Origin: Lithodes maja
Taxonomy: Eukaryota; Arthropoda; Malacostraca; Decapoda; Lithodidae
DNA length: 64,000 bases
Assembly: GCA_037953745.1 (NCBI GenBank)
Contig: JBAKBP010003177.1
Span: 62,001-126,000, forward strand
Reading direction: 5' to 3'
Of the stretch, positions 23,384 through 34,265 are shown one piece after another (within the stretch, counting starts at the first letter, position 1; every line of letters starts with the position of its first letter). The notes beneath the pieces are model-generated. The model did no database searches. It had not been told where the DNA came from and worked only from the letters and a program-made list of their open reading frames with translations. The position numbers and the translations under genes are program-made.

Positions 23384-24822
23384 ATGAACAGCAATTGTAT
23401 AACCAGCACTATGTCTAATGACTCATCATTTACGGGGGAGGATAACACGGTACAGCCTAGTAACCAGCAAGTACAACAGATGTTTAGGGAGGGGAGTGTT
23501 ATAAGTGGAGAGAGGGATGCCCGGGCATTTTTGCAGACACCTTTGACCGAACAGCGCCTGCAGGCTATTGATTGTTACGGTCTTCGCTGTTTAGCCACGG
23601 TTTTGGGGCGGGACTGTCCTGACAGTTGGCCCAAGAAGAATTTGGTGGCATGTTTGTTGGGTGATGGCGATGGGGCGGTGGGTGGAGTGGGGTCTTGGGG
23701 GGTTCCCTCCAAGCCTCCATTCCACTCTACCCCTGAGCTGGGCCCTCAGCCAGCGAGTCTTAGCACGATGCAGCAGGAGGGTTCTCAAGGGCAAGCTGGC
23801 TTACCCGTAAACACGTCTCGGTGTGGATCCCCCATTTTGTGCTCTCCCCCCCCAGGCCTGTCTCCTGAGATGTTATTTCAGCTAGAACTAGCTAAGTTTA
23901 AGCTGCAGGAGACTCAGATACAACAGGCTAGTATAGAACGGATTAAGCTGCAGGAGACTCAGATACAACAGGCTAGTATAGAACGCATAGAGGTTGCTAG
24001 AATCCAAGCCAATCAGGATGCAACCAGGTACCAGGCTGAAATGGATGTCGAGAAGTCTAGAGTAGAGACCACGGGGCGTCATCTCGGTGGTGGGCACCGG
24101 GTTACAGACTCACTTTCGCATTTAATTAAGTTAGTACCCGCATTTGATGAGACAGCAGTGACTGAGTTTTTTGCTCGTTTCGAAAAGAAGTGTCGTGAGT
24201 ATGACTGGCCGGAGGTTAAATGGGCAGCATTAGTTTCATCACGTCTAGTGGGTAAGGGGTTGAAAGCCTACGATGCACTGTCACTGGACGAGAGTGTAGT
24301 GTATGGACTGGTGAAGGAGGCTGTGCTCCGGGCCTACGAACTGCAACCCGAAACTTATAGATTGAAGTTCCGTGGCGTGAATAAGAAGAGCGACGTCAGT
24401 TTTATGGAGCACGCACGGGACTTAACAGATGCAGGTAATAACTGGTTTCGGTCCGAGCACGCAGAGTCGGCTGAGGAAATTAAGCAACTTTTCTATCTGG
24501 AACATTTTACAAATGTACTGGAACCGATCTAACGCTGAACATTAAGGAAAAATGTCCCAAGACAGTAGAGGAGGCTGCCAAGATGGCAGACCTCAGATTA
24601 TCATTGATTCGTGGTTGCGGTGCCGCTCAGAGGGCTGAGTCAGGGCAGAAGGGGCGCTATACCCCACCCACCAGAGTTTTCGATAATAACAAATCCTATG
24701 ACACACATAACCACACTAAATGCATTGCACCTAATAACACCTACAACACAAGCCTCTCCCGTTTACTAAAGGTCAGGCCCCTTCTTCGCCCGCACAAGGG
24801 AAGAAGCCCATTGGGGATGTGA
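23384..24822 (+). pseudogene. Gag of Gmr1-like copy 2, twice frameshifted
   Basis: The frame opens at 23384 and is lost near 24505, where copy 1 reads GAACAGTTTTAC and this copy GAACATTTTAC. A second frame covers 24583-24822 and is lost near 24745 (ACAACACAAG against ACAAACACAAG). A 45-bp tandem duplication near 23940 repeats the 15-residue unit KLQETQIQQASIERI. The segment after it keeps a coherent alternating pattern, QANQDATRYQAEMD, that copy 1 has lost. The SCAN-like capsid part is present up to the first break. Confidence 0.88.
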
Positions 24823-27800
24823 AATGTTACAAATGTCAGAAGCTAGGCCATTATTCACGTGAGTGCCCTAGTAACACTCCCGCTAAGCCGGTGTCATTGG
24901 TTCACAGTATCGGTGTGTCTCTGAAGGCTGCAGCAACTGCCCGGGGTAGGTTGTCAGCAGCTGAGGCACACGCGGTAAAGAAGCGTACGGAAGGCTCGAC
25001 ACCTGTCCGGGACACTTTCTGTAGCCATCGGGGGCACGGGTTTGTGAGCTGGGGGAGTGAACTACGGAGGGTTGACTTGCTGAGGGATACGGGGGCTTCG
25101 CAAACTTTGTTGAGGAACTTCACAGGGAAACCGATAAATGCGGCCAGAGTTGTTGTGGTGCAGGGTATAAATGCTACGAGGTCATACCCACTTGTGAGGT
25201 TGGAGTTGAGAGTGGGAGAGGTGTGCAGGGAGCTGGATGTAGGGATCGTTGAGTGTTTGCCAGTTGAGGGCGTCGACCTTCTTCTCGGCAACGACTTTGC
25301 GGTGCCCACTTCCGGGACTCCACCCTTAGTCGTTGCCGAGAGGGCGGCCGACGTGGATGGTGAGAATCGGGAAGGGGTTGGGAGGTGCCAACAGGATGAG
25401 ATGGCCTGTGTGGTAACCCGATCTCGCTCTGCGGCTCCTGCACAGCCTAGCACTCAACCTCGGGGACAGTGGAGGAAGGATCAGGAGAAGGTTGCTAAGG
25501 GCAGAAAAAGGGACATTGATTCTGCTGCACTTCTCGGTGATTCGGTACTTGGACCTATAATAAACACGGGAGTTGACTCTGGCCCAGATATGGTGTGTAA
25601 CAAGGCAGAGTTGGGTAAGACTTCGCGTGAGGCAAGAGCTGTAGCGAGAGCCACTAAGGCAGTAGAGCCTACTAGCCGGGGTAATGTCTTATTACAAAAC
25701 CATCTTGATGCATTGACGCCCAGGGACATTAGTGAGCAGCAGCTGCAAGACGCTAGCCTAGCTCGTTATAGCAATGGTGCCATAGAGTTGGAGGAAGATG
25801 GGGATGCGAAGCCGGGAGATTTCTTTAGGCTCAACAGGATATTGTACCGCAGATTTCTAGACCCCAAATCGAAGTGGGAGGGCGGTGCGAGGGTAGTAGA
25901 CCAGGTGGTTGTTCCAAATAAGTATAGAGAGTCCTTATTGTGTCTGGCGCATGATGTGCCGGTGGCGGGTCATTTGGGGGTAACAAAAACATTGGCGGCA
26001 TTGGGCAGGTTTTTCTGGTGGCCTGGGGTCAAGGCTGATGTCTGTGCATGGGTGGCTGGGTGTGCGACCTGCCAGACAACGGGGAAGCCTAACCAGACAA
26101 TCCCGAAGGCACCTTTGTTTCCCATACCTGTCACCGGGCCTCCGTTCAGCAAAGTTGTAGTAGATTTGGTTGGCCCTTTCCCGCCTACTAGTAGTGGCAA
26201 TAAATTCCTGTTGACAATCATGGATGTGGCTACGAGATACCCGGACGCATACCCCATGAGAAACGGCTCGGCAAAGGCAGTTGTTAAAAACTTATTATTG
26301 TTCTGTTCCCGTTATGGATTTCCACGTGAGGTGCAGTCAGACCAGGGGAGCAATTTTACATCCAAATTGTTCAAGCAAACCCTTCAGTTGCACGGTATAT
26401 GTTCTGTAGTGTCGTCAGCCTACCATCCCGAGAGTCAGGGAGTCTTGGAGCGGTGGCACTCGACCCTGAAGAGTATGCTACGCTGTTACTGTGCAGAACA
26501 TGACACTGATTGGGATTTGGGTCTGCCGTATGTTCTGTTCGCTGCACGTGAAGTCCCAGGAGAGAGCCTGGGGTTCAGTCCAAATCAACTAGTCTTTGGC
26601 CATAATGTGAGAGGACCTTTAAGTATGGTGAAAGAGATCTGGGAGGGCGAAGAGAAGCCGGGGTCTGTACTTAAATATATCCTTGAGAGCCGGGAGAGAC
26701 TTATAGGTTGCATGGCAGCGGCAGGTAATAACTTGGTTAATGCACAGGCGGTCATGAAGCACCAGTATGACGCCAAGGTGAAGCTTCGGGAGTTTTCGGT
26801 GGGTCAGGAGGTAATGTTGCTTTTACCTTTGCCTGGACACCCCCTTTCTGCCAAGTTTATTGGGCCGTATGTGGTGGCTAAGAAACTGTCCGACCTTGAT
26901 TATCTCGTTGCAACACCTGACCGTAGAAAAAAACATCAGTTATGTCATGTTAACCTCATGAAAGAGTATGTGAGACGCCCCTCAGAGCCTCTCACTGTCC
27001 CTGTGCTGGCCTGCAGCGGCCAGGGTGGAGAAGGAGGTGGGGACAGTCATGCTGCTGAGGAGGATAGCTGGGACTGTGTCATTTCCGCGGAACAGTGGGC
27101 GGGGAATACTGAACAAGAGGCTAGGCAAGCTGTAAGTCACCTGCCTGAGCACCAGGGTGCTGCTGTCCTAGGCCTGTTCAGGTCATACCCCTCTGTTTTC
27201 GCCGAACACCCAGGTCTCACTACTCAGGTAACGCACGACGTGGACGTCGGTGATAATGTGCCCTTCAAGTCAGTGCCCTACCGTGTGCCCCCGGTAAAGT
27301 TGCCAGCTTTACGGGAGGAGTTAAAGTACATGGTTGAGAGAGGGATGATCACTGAAGGTTATGTGAAGTGGACATCACCCGTCACGTTGCAGCCAAAACC
27401 TGACGGCAAGGTGTGGTTCTGCATAGATTTTCGTAGGCTAAATGGCTTGACCACTACCAACCCTTACCCTTTGCCTCGAGTTGACGACAGCGTGGACAAG
27501 ATAGGGAATGCAAAGTACCTTACTAAAATTGATCTTGTAAAAGGCTACTGGCAAGTACCCCTGTCGGACCGAGCTAAGCAAGTTTGTGGTTTTGTGGTAG
27601 ATGGCAAGACCTACCAATGTAACGTAATGCCTTATGGGCTTAAGAACGCACCTGCCACGTTTCAGAACCTGATGAACGATATTTGTGACGAAATCCCTAA
27701 CTGCACGGTCTACCTTGATGACGTGATAGTGTATGATGACAATTTTGAAAATCACCTAAGGCACTTAGAGACCCTGTTTGGGAAGTTGCACGATGCTGGG

Positions 27801-28526
27801 CTGGTGGTGAACCTGAGGAAGTGCGAGTTTGTAAAGGCTACTGTGCAGTATCTTGGCTTCGTGGTCGGGTTAGGCCGGGTGTGCCCCCCCCTGAGCAAGA
27901 TACAGGCTATCAATATGTTTCCCAGGCCCACCACTAAGCGCCAGGTCATGCGGTTCCTAGGTATGATAGGCTATTATAGGCGCTTCATCCGGGGATACTC
28001 TACTGTCTTAGCACCGTTAACTGATCTACTGTCGAAGTCAGTGAAGTTCTGTTGGGCTGCGGAGTGTCAGAGGGCTTTCGACCTAGTCAAGCACCTGCTG
28101 TGTACACATCCGATTTTGAGAGCCCCAGACTTCTCCAGGAGTTTTCAGCTGGCGACTGATGCCAGCGGTGTGGGTGCCGGGGCAGTGTTACTGCAGACTG
28201 ATTCCGAGGGCTTGGAACACCCAGTGAGCTTCTTTTCTCGCAAGTTTAATTCGGCACAAAGGAATTACTCGACTATAGAGAAGGAGCTTCTTGCTATCGT
28301 TTTGTCGCTCAAACATTTCGAAGTTTATGTTCCAGCCTACGGCCCGGTAGTGACGATTTATACGGACCATCATCCCTTGAAATTCCTAAATCAGTTTCAC
28401 AATCGGAATATGCGGTTGACCAGGTGGTCCCTAATGCTCCAAGAGTATAATCTCAACATTCAGCATATTGCCGGGAGTGAGAACGTGATAGCAGATTGTC
28501 TATCAGAGGTTGATGATCCAGGATAG
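24819..28526 (+). CDS. Protease-integrase-RT-RNase H of Gmr1-like copy 2
   Basis: An open frame of 1235 residues starts inside the zinc knuckle (CYKCQKLGHYSREC), so the methionine is only the first one after the gag frameshift, not a true start. In order it carries protease (DTG), the integrase zinc site, the integrase triad D449, D508 and E544 (D-D-35-E), RT with YLDD at nt 27711, and RNase H ending ADCLSEV. Two substitutions stand out. A conserved arginine in the KVRFCIDF block of RT is tryptophan here (CGG to TGG near 27413), and the terminal ADCLSR of copy 1 is ADCLSE. The enzyme half is open, but the arginine loss could weaken RT. Confidence 0.9.
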   Translation: MKCYKCQKLGHYSRECPSNTPAKPVSLVHSIGVSLKAAATARGRLSAAEAHAVKKRTEGSTPVRDTFCSHRGHGFVSWGSELRRVDLLRDTGASQTLLRNFTGKPINAARVVVVQGINATRSYPLVRLELRVGEVCRELDVGIVECLPVEGVDLLLGNDFAVPTSGTPPLVVAERAADVDGENREGVGRCQQDEMACVVTRSRSAAPAQPSTQPRGQWRKDQEKVAKGRKRDIDSAALLGDSVLGPIINTGVDSGPDMVCNKAELGKTSREARAVARATKAVEPTSRGNVLLQNHLDALTPRDISEQQLQDASLARYSNGAIELEEDGDAKPGDFFRLNRILYRRFLDPKSKWEGGARVVDQVVVPNKYRESLLCLAHDVPVAGHLGVTKTLAALGRFFWWPGVKADVCAWVAGCATCQTTGKPNQTIPKAPLFPIPVTGPPFSKVVVDLVGPFPPTSSGNKFLLTIMDVATRYPDAYPMRNGSAKAVVKNLLLFCSRYGFPREVQSDQGSNFTSKLFKQTLQLHGICSVVSSAYHPESQGVLERWHSTLKSMLRCYCAEHDTDWDLGLPYVLFAAREVPGESLGFSPNQLVFGHNVRGPLSMVKEIWEGEEKPGSVLKYILESRERLIGCMAAAGNNLVNAQAVMKHQYDAKVKLREFSVGQEVMLLLPLPGHPLSAKFIGPYVVAKKLSDLDYLVATPDRRKKHQLCHVNLMKEYVRRPSEPLTVPVLACSGQGGEGGGDSHAAEEDSWDCVISAEQWAGNTEQEARQAVSHLPEHQGAAVLGLFRSYPSVFAEHPGLTTQVTHDVDVGDNVPFKSVPYRVPPVKLPALREELKYMVERGMITEGYVKWTSPVTLQPKPDGKVWFCIDFRRLNGLTTTNPYPLPRVDDSVDKIGNAKYLTKIDLVKGYWQVPLSDRAKQVCGFVVDGKTYQCNVMPYGLKNAPATFQNLMNDICDEIPNCTVYLDDVIVYDDNFENHLRHLETLFGKLHDAGLVVNLRKCEFVKATVQYLGFVVGLGRVCPPLSKIQAINMFPRPTTKRQVMRFLGMIGYYRRFIRGYSTVLAPLTDLLSKSVKFCWAAECQRAFDLVKHLLCTHPILRAPDFSRSFQLATDASGVGAGAVLLQTDSEGLEHPVSFFSRKFNSAQRNYSTIEKELLAIVLSLKHFEVYVPAYGPVVTIYTDHHPLKFLNQFHNRNMRLTRWSLMLQEYNLNIQHIAGSENVIADCLSEVDDPG

Positions 28527-28808
28527 TCGTGCACGGTGTGTGGGTTGAGCAGGAGTAAAATTAGGCTATCATAACGCCGTCCAAAAAGATTATAAAACAA
28601 TAAAATAAACGAGAATTTTTTTTTTTTAGTTTTGTAAGTCTTTATTGTTGTAGCATGATGCATGCGATATTGTGTTTTATGTATAATTCACACTTCAGTT
28701 GTTGTGCACCTTTTGCAATTAGTGGCAGCTAAGGGTAGCAGGTCGGTTGGTTGCCTGTCAGATTTTGATAATGCTTCTAAGGTCGATTATCTAAAGTCTT
28801 GGGGGGGC

Positions 28809-30627
28809 TGTGACGCACCCAGTGCGTGGCAACGCAACCTGATTGTACTCCTTGGTACTCCACTGTACCGCCACTGTGTGGTACCGCTGTACCGCTGTAC
28901 CGTGCTGGCTGCTTATATTGAGTGTGACAACGTATAACTATGTTCTTTGTATCTCTGCAAAGGTCTCGTCATGTGCTAACCAGTGGTGGGTTTTGTTTTA
29001 AGCCATGTCGAGACCTTCCATTTAATATGTAGTATCAATAGAGAAGTTGATAGATAAGACAATGGGAGTTCAGAGAGAGAGAGTGAGTTAGTTTTCAGAG
29101 CGAGAGGGTAGCAACGCGCCACGCTGCCGGAGTGGTGGTTGCCAGACGTATGGACCGGTTGGCAGCCTTGCGCTTATAGCTAGGTGCGACAGGGTTGGTA
29201 GTCCATTGCCGCCTGCCTATGCTGCCTGGGTTGCCCATGTTGTCGTACTGCACATTGCCTGGAGGCTCGCTGTGTGTTCCATGATCAGGTTGCCTAGAAC
29301 CTTTGAGATTCTAACATCCCTTGCCCTCTCTCCCAATTTCTCACGGTTGCACTCTTTCTCTCTGACGACATTACTCTCATTTCATTCTTCTCTCTATTTA
29401 AATGCATAACCTTCCCTTGAGGTCCTAAAGGAGTTTCAGCACTCACCTCTCGTATTACTCTTAGGACAAGCATATATTTACATGTATTAGATTTAAGGGG
29501 TTAATGTGAACAGCGATCTTCTTGATGAGGATAGTTGGTGAACGTTCTACATGTTCACGAGTTATATGCCCAGCTCATCATCCAATTTGTGACTAGACTA
29601 GTGCCATGTGTAAGAGCCCGACCATGCCCAGGAGTTGTCTGTAGAGGGGCGAGGACTTAGCCTTGATTTGCCTACTGAGCCAGGAGCGAGTGCAGTACCA
29701 GAGACTACAGCTCGCTCGTAGTGCCGGTATAGTAGAGTAACGTAATTTATCTGTCCTTGTGTTCTCTGCAGTCTTTTCCTGGGTTCTCGCTTTCGGTGCT
29801 GGGACTCGTTGTTCCTGTGACTTGGCCTGCTAGCTAGAACACATGGGGATGATGAGTGGGTGATATCTTTATTTTACTATGCATTGCAGCTCTCTTTAAG
29901 TTTATGTATGTAACACTTTACAATACACATTACTCACACACAAGACAACACTATTAATACTTTCATGTATCAATTAACTGCACTGTCGTTTTGCTGCTTT
30001 TTCCGGAGTTCTATTGCGTAGGGCGCATACGGACTCAGAGGGGAGACAGAGTGAGAGAAGCGAAGTAGCCTATGCGGTAGTAGGCTACCGGCGCAGTACT
30101 GTTGCCTGCAACCTTTTAGTTATTCCAAGTATAGATTCATTATTACAATAAGTGACTACTGTTTATGTTCCTTCCATGTGTATTATTAGGTATCTACTGG
30201 ATCATGAACATCTTGTATGCTACATGCTAGTGCATGTTAGTAGGGGACAGTTATTCTAGTGCACGCGCTTTCAAGTAGGCGTGTACATTTGTCATTTAGC
30301 ATTTCACTGTCATACCTTTAGCCTGCTTCTATTCTACATTATTAGAGGCTTAATATTAACGTAGTTTCTTGAGTATTGCATTTCTTTAGTCATAACGTAA
30401 CCTATAAATGTCTGAGGGAGTTTAGCCTCATAGCCTACCCCTGTTGTACACTTTTGCCGAGTTAAGGTACCTCGTTACCATAGACGATAACTCTGTAGGG
30501 CGTTGGTGCCTTTGTTGTCTGGAGCATATAGTATTTGGGACTGGAATCGAGCGTGTCGTTGTCACATAAGCCATTTCTGTCCTACGATCAAGAATCCCGA
30601 ATATGTATTGCCGATCCAGCCGTAACA
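28809..30627 (+). repeat. 3' LTR of Gmr1-like copy 2
   Basis: 1819 bp, preceded by the G-rich purine tract at 28799-28808 and followed by GCAC and the last bases of MITE A4. Confidence 0.92.
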
Positions 30628-30639
30628 GCACTTGTTAGG

Positions 30640-31076
30640 TTAACCCGCTGAGTACCAGCTAAATATTTATAAATGTACCACCCAGGACCGGCTGATTCTG
30701 AATTTTGTTTTATTCTAGAAACAATAGCGAATGGGTTAGGAATGAAGGAAAAACCACGAAAAACCGATCAAAAAGCTCAAAAAATGGTCCTACAGAGCCC
30801 CCGAAAATGGATTTTACAAGAGTAAAAAATTGAGGGCAATTTCAAACATGTTTTTGCACGCTCACGCGCATGCGGTTGAACTTTGAGAGTTTTCAACCAT
30901 CGGCATGGGTGCGTGGGATACTTACACAGTTCCCATACAAATCTGAGTCCTCTAGGTGCCATAGGACCGGAGTAATTGGGACCGGACCGGACAGGACGCA
31001 ACGTATGAGTCGCTGGGGTTTAGCGTTACATACAATGTGGACGCAAACGCTGGGTCGTTGGGGCTCAGTGGGTTAA
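30640..31076. mobile_element. MITE B: TTAA-flanked element with 13-bp inverted ends
   Basis: A 437-bp segment between TTAA at 30640 and TTAA at 31073-31076. Its ends are TTAACCCGCTGAG and, on the opposite strand, TTAACCCACTGAG. It shares its left TTAA with the right end of MITE A4. The interior is not related to family A by eye. It encodes nothing. The TTAA duplication suggests a different piggyBac-type family. Confidence 0.8.
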
Positions 31077-31596
31077 GAAGAGGCCCCAGTATTGAAGTAA
31101 TGCATGGCTTGATAGCTAATAAGGCCTATTTTAACTCCCTAATGCCAGTGGTGGGGTTGAAATATAATTGAACACAGTTCATGTAGTTCCGTATATGATT
31201 TATTATTTTTTATTATTTGATTATTATCATTGTTTATTCTTATTTTACCCATGCCTAATGAACAACAAAAAGTTCATAAAAGTGGTGCTGCTAATTGGAA
31301 GAAAACGAGACTAATCCATTAGATAATGGTTTGATAATCATTGTACATTACTTTAATTATTACTTCAATATAGATTCATGGATAGCGTCAAAATTCACCT
31401 AGATTGGAATATTTTTCCAAAAAAAAAAAATCTCGGAGGGGGGGAGGGGGTGGGGGTGGGCTTACGGCCCCCCCCAAGACTCCCCAGCTGCTTCGCTCGC
31501 CACCCCCCACCCCCCCTTAAAAAATCAGCAAACCCTGGAGGGGGCCCCTCCAGAAACCAAGTCCCCCGGGCCCCAAAATCTCTAGCTACGCCCCTG
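31077..31596 (+). repeat. Repeat R1, copy 2, right part
   Basis: Resumes copy 1 at GAAGAGGCCCC and runs to TCTAGCTACGCCCCTG. G- and C-rich blocks near 31430-31560 are longer than in copy 1. Confidence 0.75.
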
Positions 31597-32370
31597 CTTA
31601 TTGGGCTATCCTTAGTTGGAATTATGCATAGCTGGTAGGCTACATGTCATATTTGTAACATATTATGTGGTACCAACATTGTAAAATGCTAACTGAATAA
31701 ATATTATTATTATTAGGGGTTCGTCCCCTACGGGGAACCCCTATTGTAATCATTAAACTTAGAATTTCATCCAAATTCTTCTTACGCGCCGGTTTCGACG
31801 CAATAACTCCAGAACCGCTTTTTGGATCGGGATCAAACTTTCACAAGAGGTGCGTTTTTGTATTGGGCAACTTTTGATATGCTAAACATCCGGCATGGTG
31901 GCCAAACAGGTCCGTGGCAGCCGATTTCCCGAAAAACTTGACGCTTAAATACCGTCTCTCCCACTCACAGGAAACGACTGGGCTTTGGCATACGCACTCC
32001 CCTACTAATGCTCCGCAAATTTTATAGAGAAGGTTTTGCTTTTGCACGTGGGGTTTTTTCCGGCAATCTTGAAAAAACCTTGAATTCCACTTAAAATTCC
32101 ACATCTTGAAAACTACGCTGATGATCAGAGCCATTCTTGCGTAGTTGGGTGAGGCTCGCGATTCCGAACGTTTTGATACCAAAAAAATATAAATGGGTGG
32201 AATAGTTTGGCCGCAGCATTGAAAACTGTCTATTCTTAAATTACTTTAAAACCGAATTCGCTACCACACACAAAGTTTACCGTCTACAGTCTATAGGCTT
32301 CCACGCATCCCCCAGTTTTGCTTAATAACATAATCTCTTTATTATTCAGTCCTATCTTTTGTTTTTTTAT
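31597..32370. other. Non-coding stretch with a strong hairpin
   Basis: No gene is supported. AGGGGTTC (31715-31722) and GAACCCCT (31735-31742) form a perfect 8-bp stem, with CCCC and GGGG inside the loop. This could be an element terminus. A minus-strand frame at 31841-32182 has no recognisable domain and I do not call it a gene. Confidence 0.45.
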
Positions 32371-32910
32371 TTAACCCGGGCACTGCGGGGAGACTCTTAA
32401 GAGTTCCCCCGGCGGACTGCGGGGAGACTCTTAAGAGTAAGTAAAACAAAAAATCAACTTTTGACATCGAAAAAAAAAAAAAAAATATTTTTATTTTTTT
32501 ATTTTTTATTTTTTTTTTGGCCCCTGGGCCATGCAAAATCTCAGTCCTCTACCTCCCCTCCTTCCCCACTTTCCTCCTCTCCTTCAGTTATCACCTATTT
32601 TCCCTGTTATTCCCTTATTCTGAGGTATATTTTCGTGCTAACATTAGCGAGTTGCAAGCAGGGTGTTGTCATCACTGATGGCAAGCGAGTGCAAGAGAGA
32701 GAGAGAGAGAGTATCGATCGACTGTGTCTCAGTGGCCTTGGGGGAAATTGGCGGGAAAGCAGTTTGCCTCACCCATACATTATACAACTCGCGGGCTATA
32801 TCTCCGATTTTGACCATCCAAACGCTGTTTTCACTCGTTTTATTGTTGTTTCAGGTTAATACCTTTATAATCAACCCATAATAGGCGCATATGGATAAGT
32901 ATTAATGCTA

Positions 32911-33550
32911 TTAACCCCGGGAGCTGCGGGAAGACTCTTAAGAGTTCCCCCGGCGGACTGCGGGAAGACTCTCCTGAGTAAGTAAAATTAAAAATCAACT
33001 TTTGACATCGAAAAAAAAAAAAAAAAAATATTTTTATTTTTTTATTTTTTTATTTTTGTTTGGCCCCTGGGCCATGCAAAATCTCAGTCCTCTACCTCCC
33101 CTCCTTCCCCACTTTCCTCCTCTCCTTCAGTTATCACCTATTTTCCCTGTTATTCCCTTATTCTGAGGTATATTTTCGTGCTAACATTAGCGAGTTGCAA
33201 GCAGGGTGTTGTCATCACTGATGGCAATCGAGTGCAAGAGAGAGAGAGAGAGAGTATCGATCGACTGTGTCGCAGTGGCCTTGGGGAAAATTGGCGGGAA
33301 GGTAGCTTGCCTCACCCATACATTATACAACTCGCGGGCTATATCTCCGATTTTGACCATCCAAACGCTGTTTTCACTCGTTTTATTGTTGTTTCAGGTT
33401 AATACCTTTATAATCAACCCATAATAGGTGCATATGGATAATTATTAATGCTATTAATGGTACAATGAATATTTTAGTGACGGAAACACCTCAAATACGT
33501 CAGCACAGGGGGAGGTTTTCAATTACCCCCGTGCGCACTTCAGAGGTTAA
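32911..33550 (+). mobile_element. MITE A6
   Basis: An intact 640-bp copy running from TTAACCCCGGGAGCTG to CACTTCAGAGGTTAA. It belongs to the subfamily of A3 (CTCCTGAGTAAG, CGCACTTCAGAGG). It shares its right TTAA with MITE C. Confidence 0.9.
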
Positions 33551-34172
33551 CCCGGCAAGCGCGATAGGCCTCACGGAAGGCTTCCTATAGGGAACGCAAT
33601 AGGCCTCACGGAAGCAAGACCATAAAAAAAGCTTTCCAAAAAAAAAAAAGGGCCCATCAAAACAAAGGAATTTGTCTCTAGGTGAGATAATTCCCCTCCA
33701 GTACTCATCCATGTAAATCTCACCCACCCCCCTCCCCTCCTTATTCCCCCCTCAATTATCACCTATTTTCCCTCTTATTATCATCATTTATCGGTTATTT
33801 TTCTCTCCCGCGATAATGTAGCACAAGTGGGTTGCAGAAAATATCGTTATGTAACACCCAGACACCGGCCCACACCGCCCCGCTCGTCTCAGTTACCTCA
33901 CAGACAGCGAGAGAGGAGGGTTGCCTGTGGCTCTCTCTCGCCTGAGAATATGACCGGTGGCCAATATCTTCTTTTTTCACCACCCAAATGCTTTTCCCAC
34001 TTATTTTAGCACTCTTGAAGGTTCATATATACATCATATATGTAAAATAAAGCATACCGAAAACAAATAATGATCTATATTGTAAATATAACGAATTCTG
34101 TCAGAATCCAAGGCTAGAAATGCACAAATAACTACCCTAGCCCCTAGGTCTATTTAGCGCTTGTCAGGTTAA
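33547..34172 (+). mobile_element. MITE C: diverged relative of family A
   Basis: A 626-bp element between TTAA at 33547 and TTAA at 34169-34172. The ends TTAACCCGGCAAGCGC and, on the other strand, TTAACCTGACAAGCGC form 16-bp imperfect inverted repeats. The interior keeps the order of family A landmarks (TTATCACCTATTTTCCCT, a GGGTTGCA block, a CTCTCTCTC block, ACCACCCAAATGCT), so it is a sister family with different ends. Confidence 0.82.
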
Positions 34173-34265
34173 TGGTACAATGAATATTTTAGTGACGGAA
34201 ACACCTCAAATACGTCAGCACAGGGGGATGTTTCCAATTACCCCCATGCGCACTTGTTAGGTTAA

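Larger units (their letters stand above)
21322..30627 (+). mobile_element. Gmr1-like Ty3/Gypsy LTR retrotransposon, copy 2
   Basis: A complete element of about 9.31 kb in the same orientation and architecture as copy 1, with GCAC target duplications at 21318-21321 and 30628-30631. LTRs are 1819 bp each. The protease-to-RNase H part reads open. Gag has two 1-nt deletions. It differs from copy 1 by small LTR rearrangements (for example a longer GTACCGCTGTACCGC block) and a 45-bp duplication in gag, so the copies are sisters rather than a recent duplication of the locus. Confidence 0.92.
20696..30643 (+). mobile_element. MITE A4, host of Gmr1-like copy 2
   Basis: The left end TTAACCTGGGAGCTGC is at 20696 and the right end CTTGTTAGGTTAA is at 30643. 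The Gmr1-like element is inserted only 12 bp before the right end, within GCGCACTTG, duplicating GCAC. The MITE parts 20696-21321 and 30632-30643 total 638 bp. A long run of A then T (about 20794-20846) is a sizeable homopolymer hairpin. Confidence 0.92.
32371..34265 (+). mobile_element. MITE A5, host of A6 and MITE C
   Basis: The left end TTAACCCGGGCACTGC is at 32371 and the right end CACTTGTTAGGTTAA at 34265. Its two pieces, 32371-32914 and 34173-34265, total 637 bp. It is interrupted at the same internal TTAA (GCTATTAATGG) that MITE A2 uses in A1. Confidence 0.9.

Noticed and set aside
28662..28937. Envelope-like gene after RNase H in the Gmr1-like copies
   Set aside because: The frame is short, crosses the purine tract into the LTR and differs between copies. 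No signal or membrane segment is supported.
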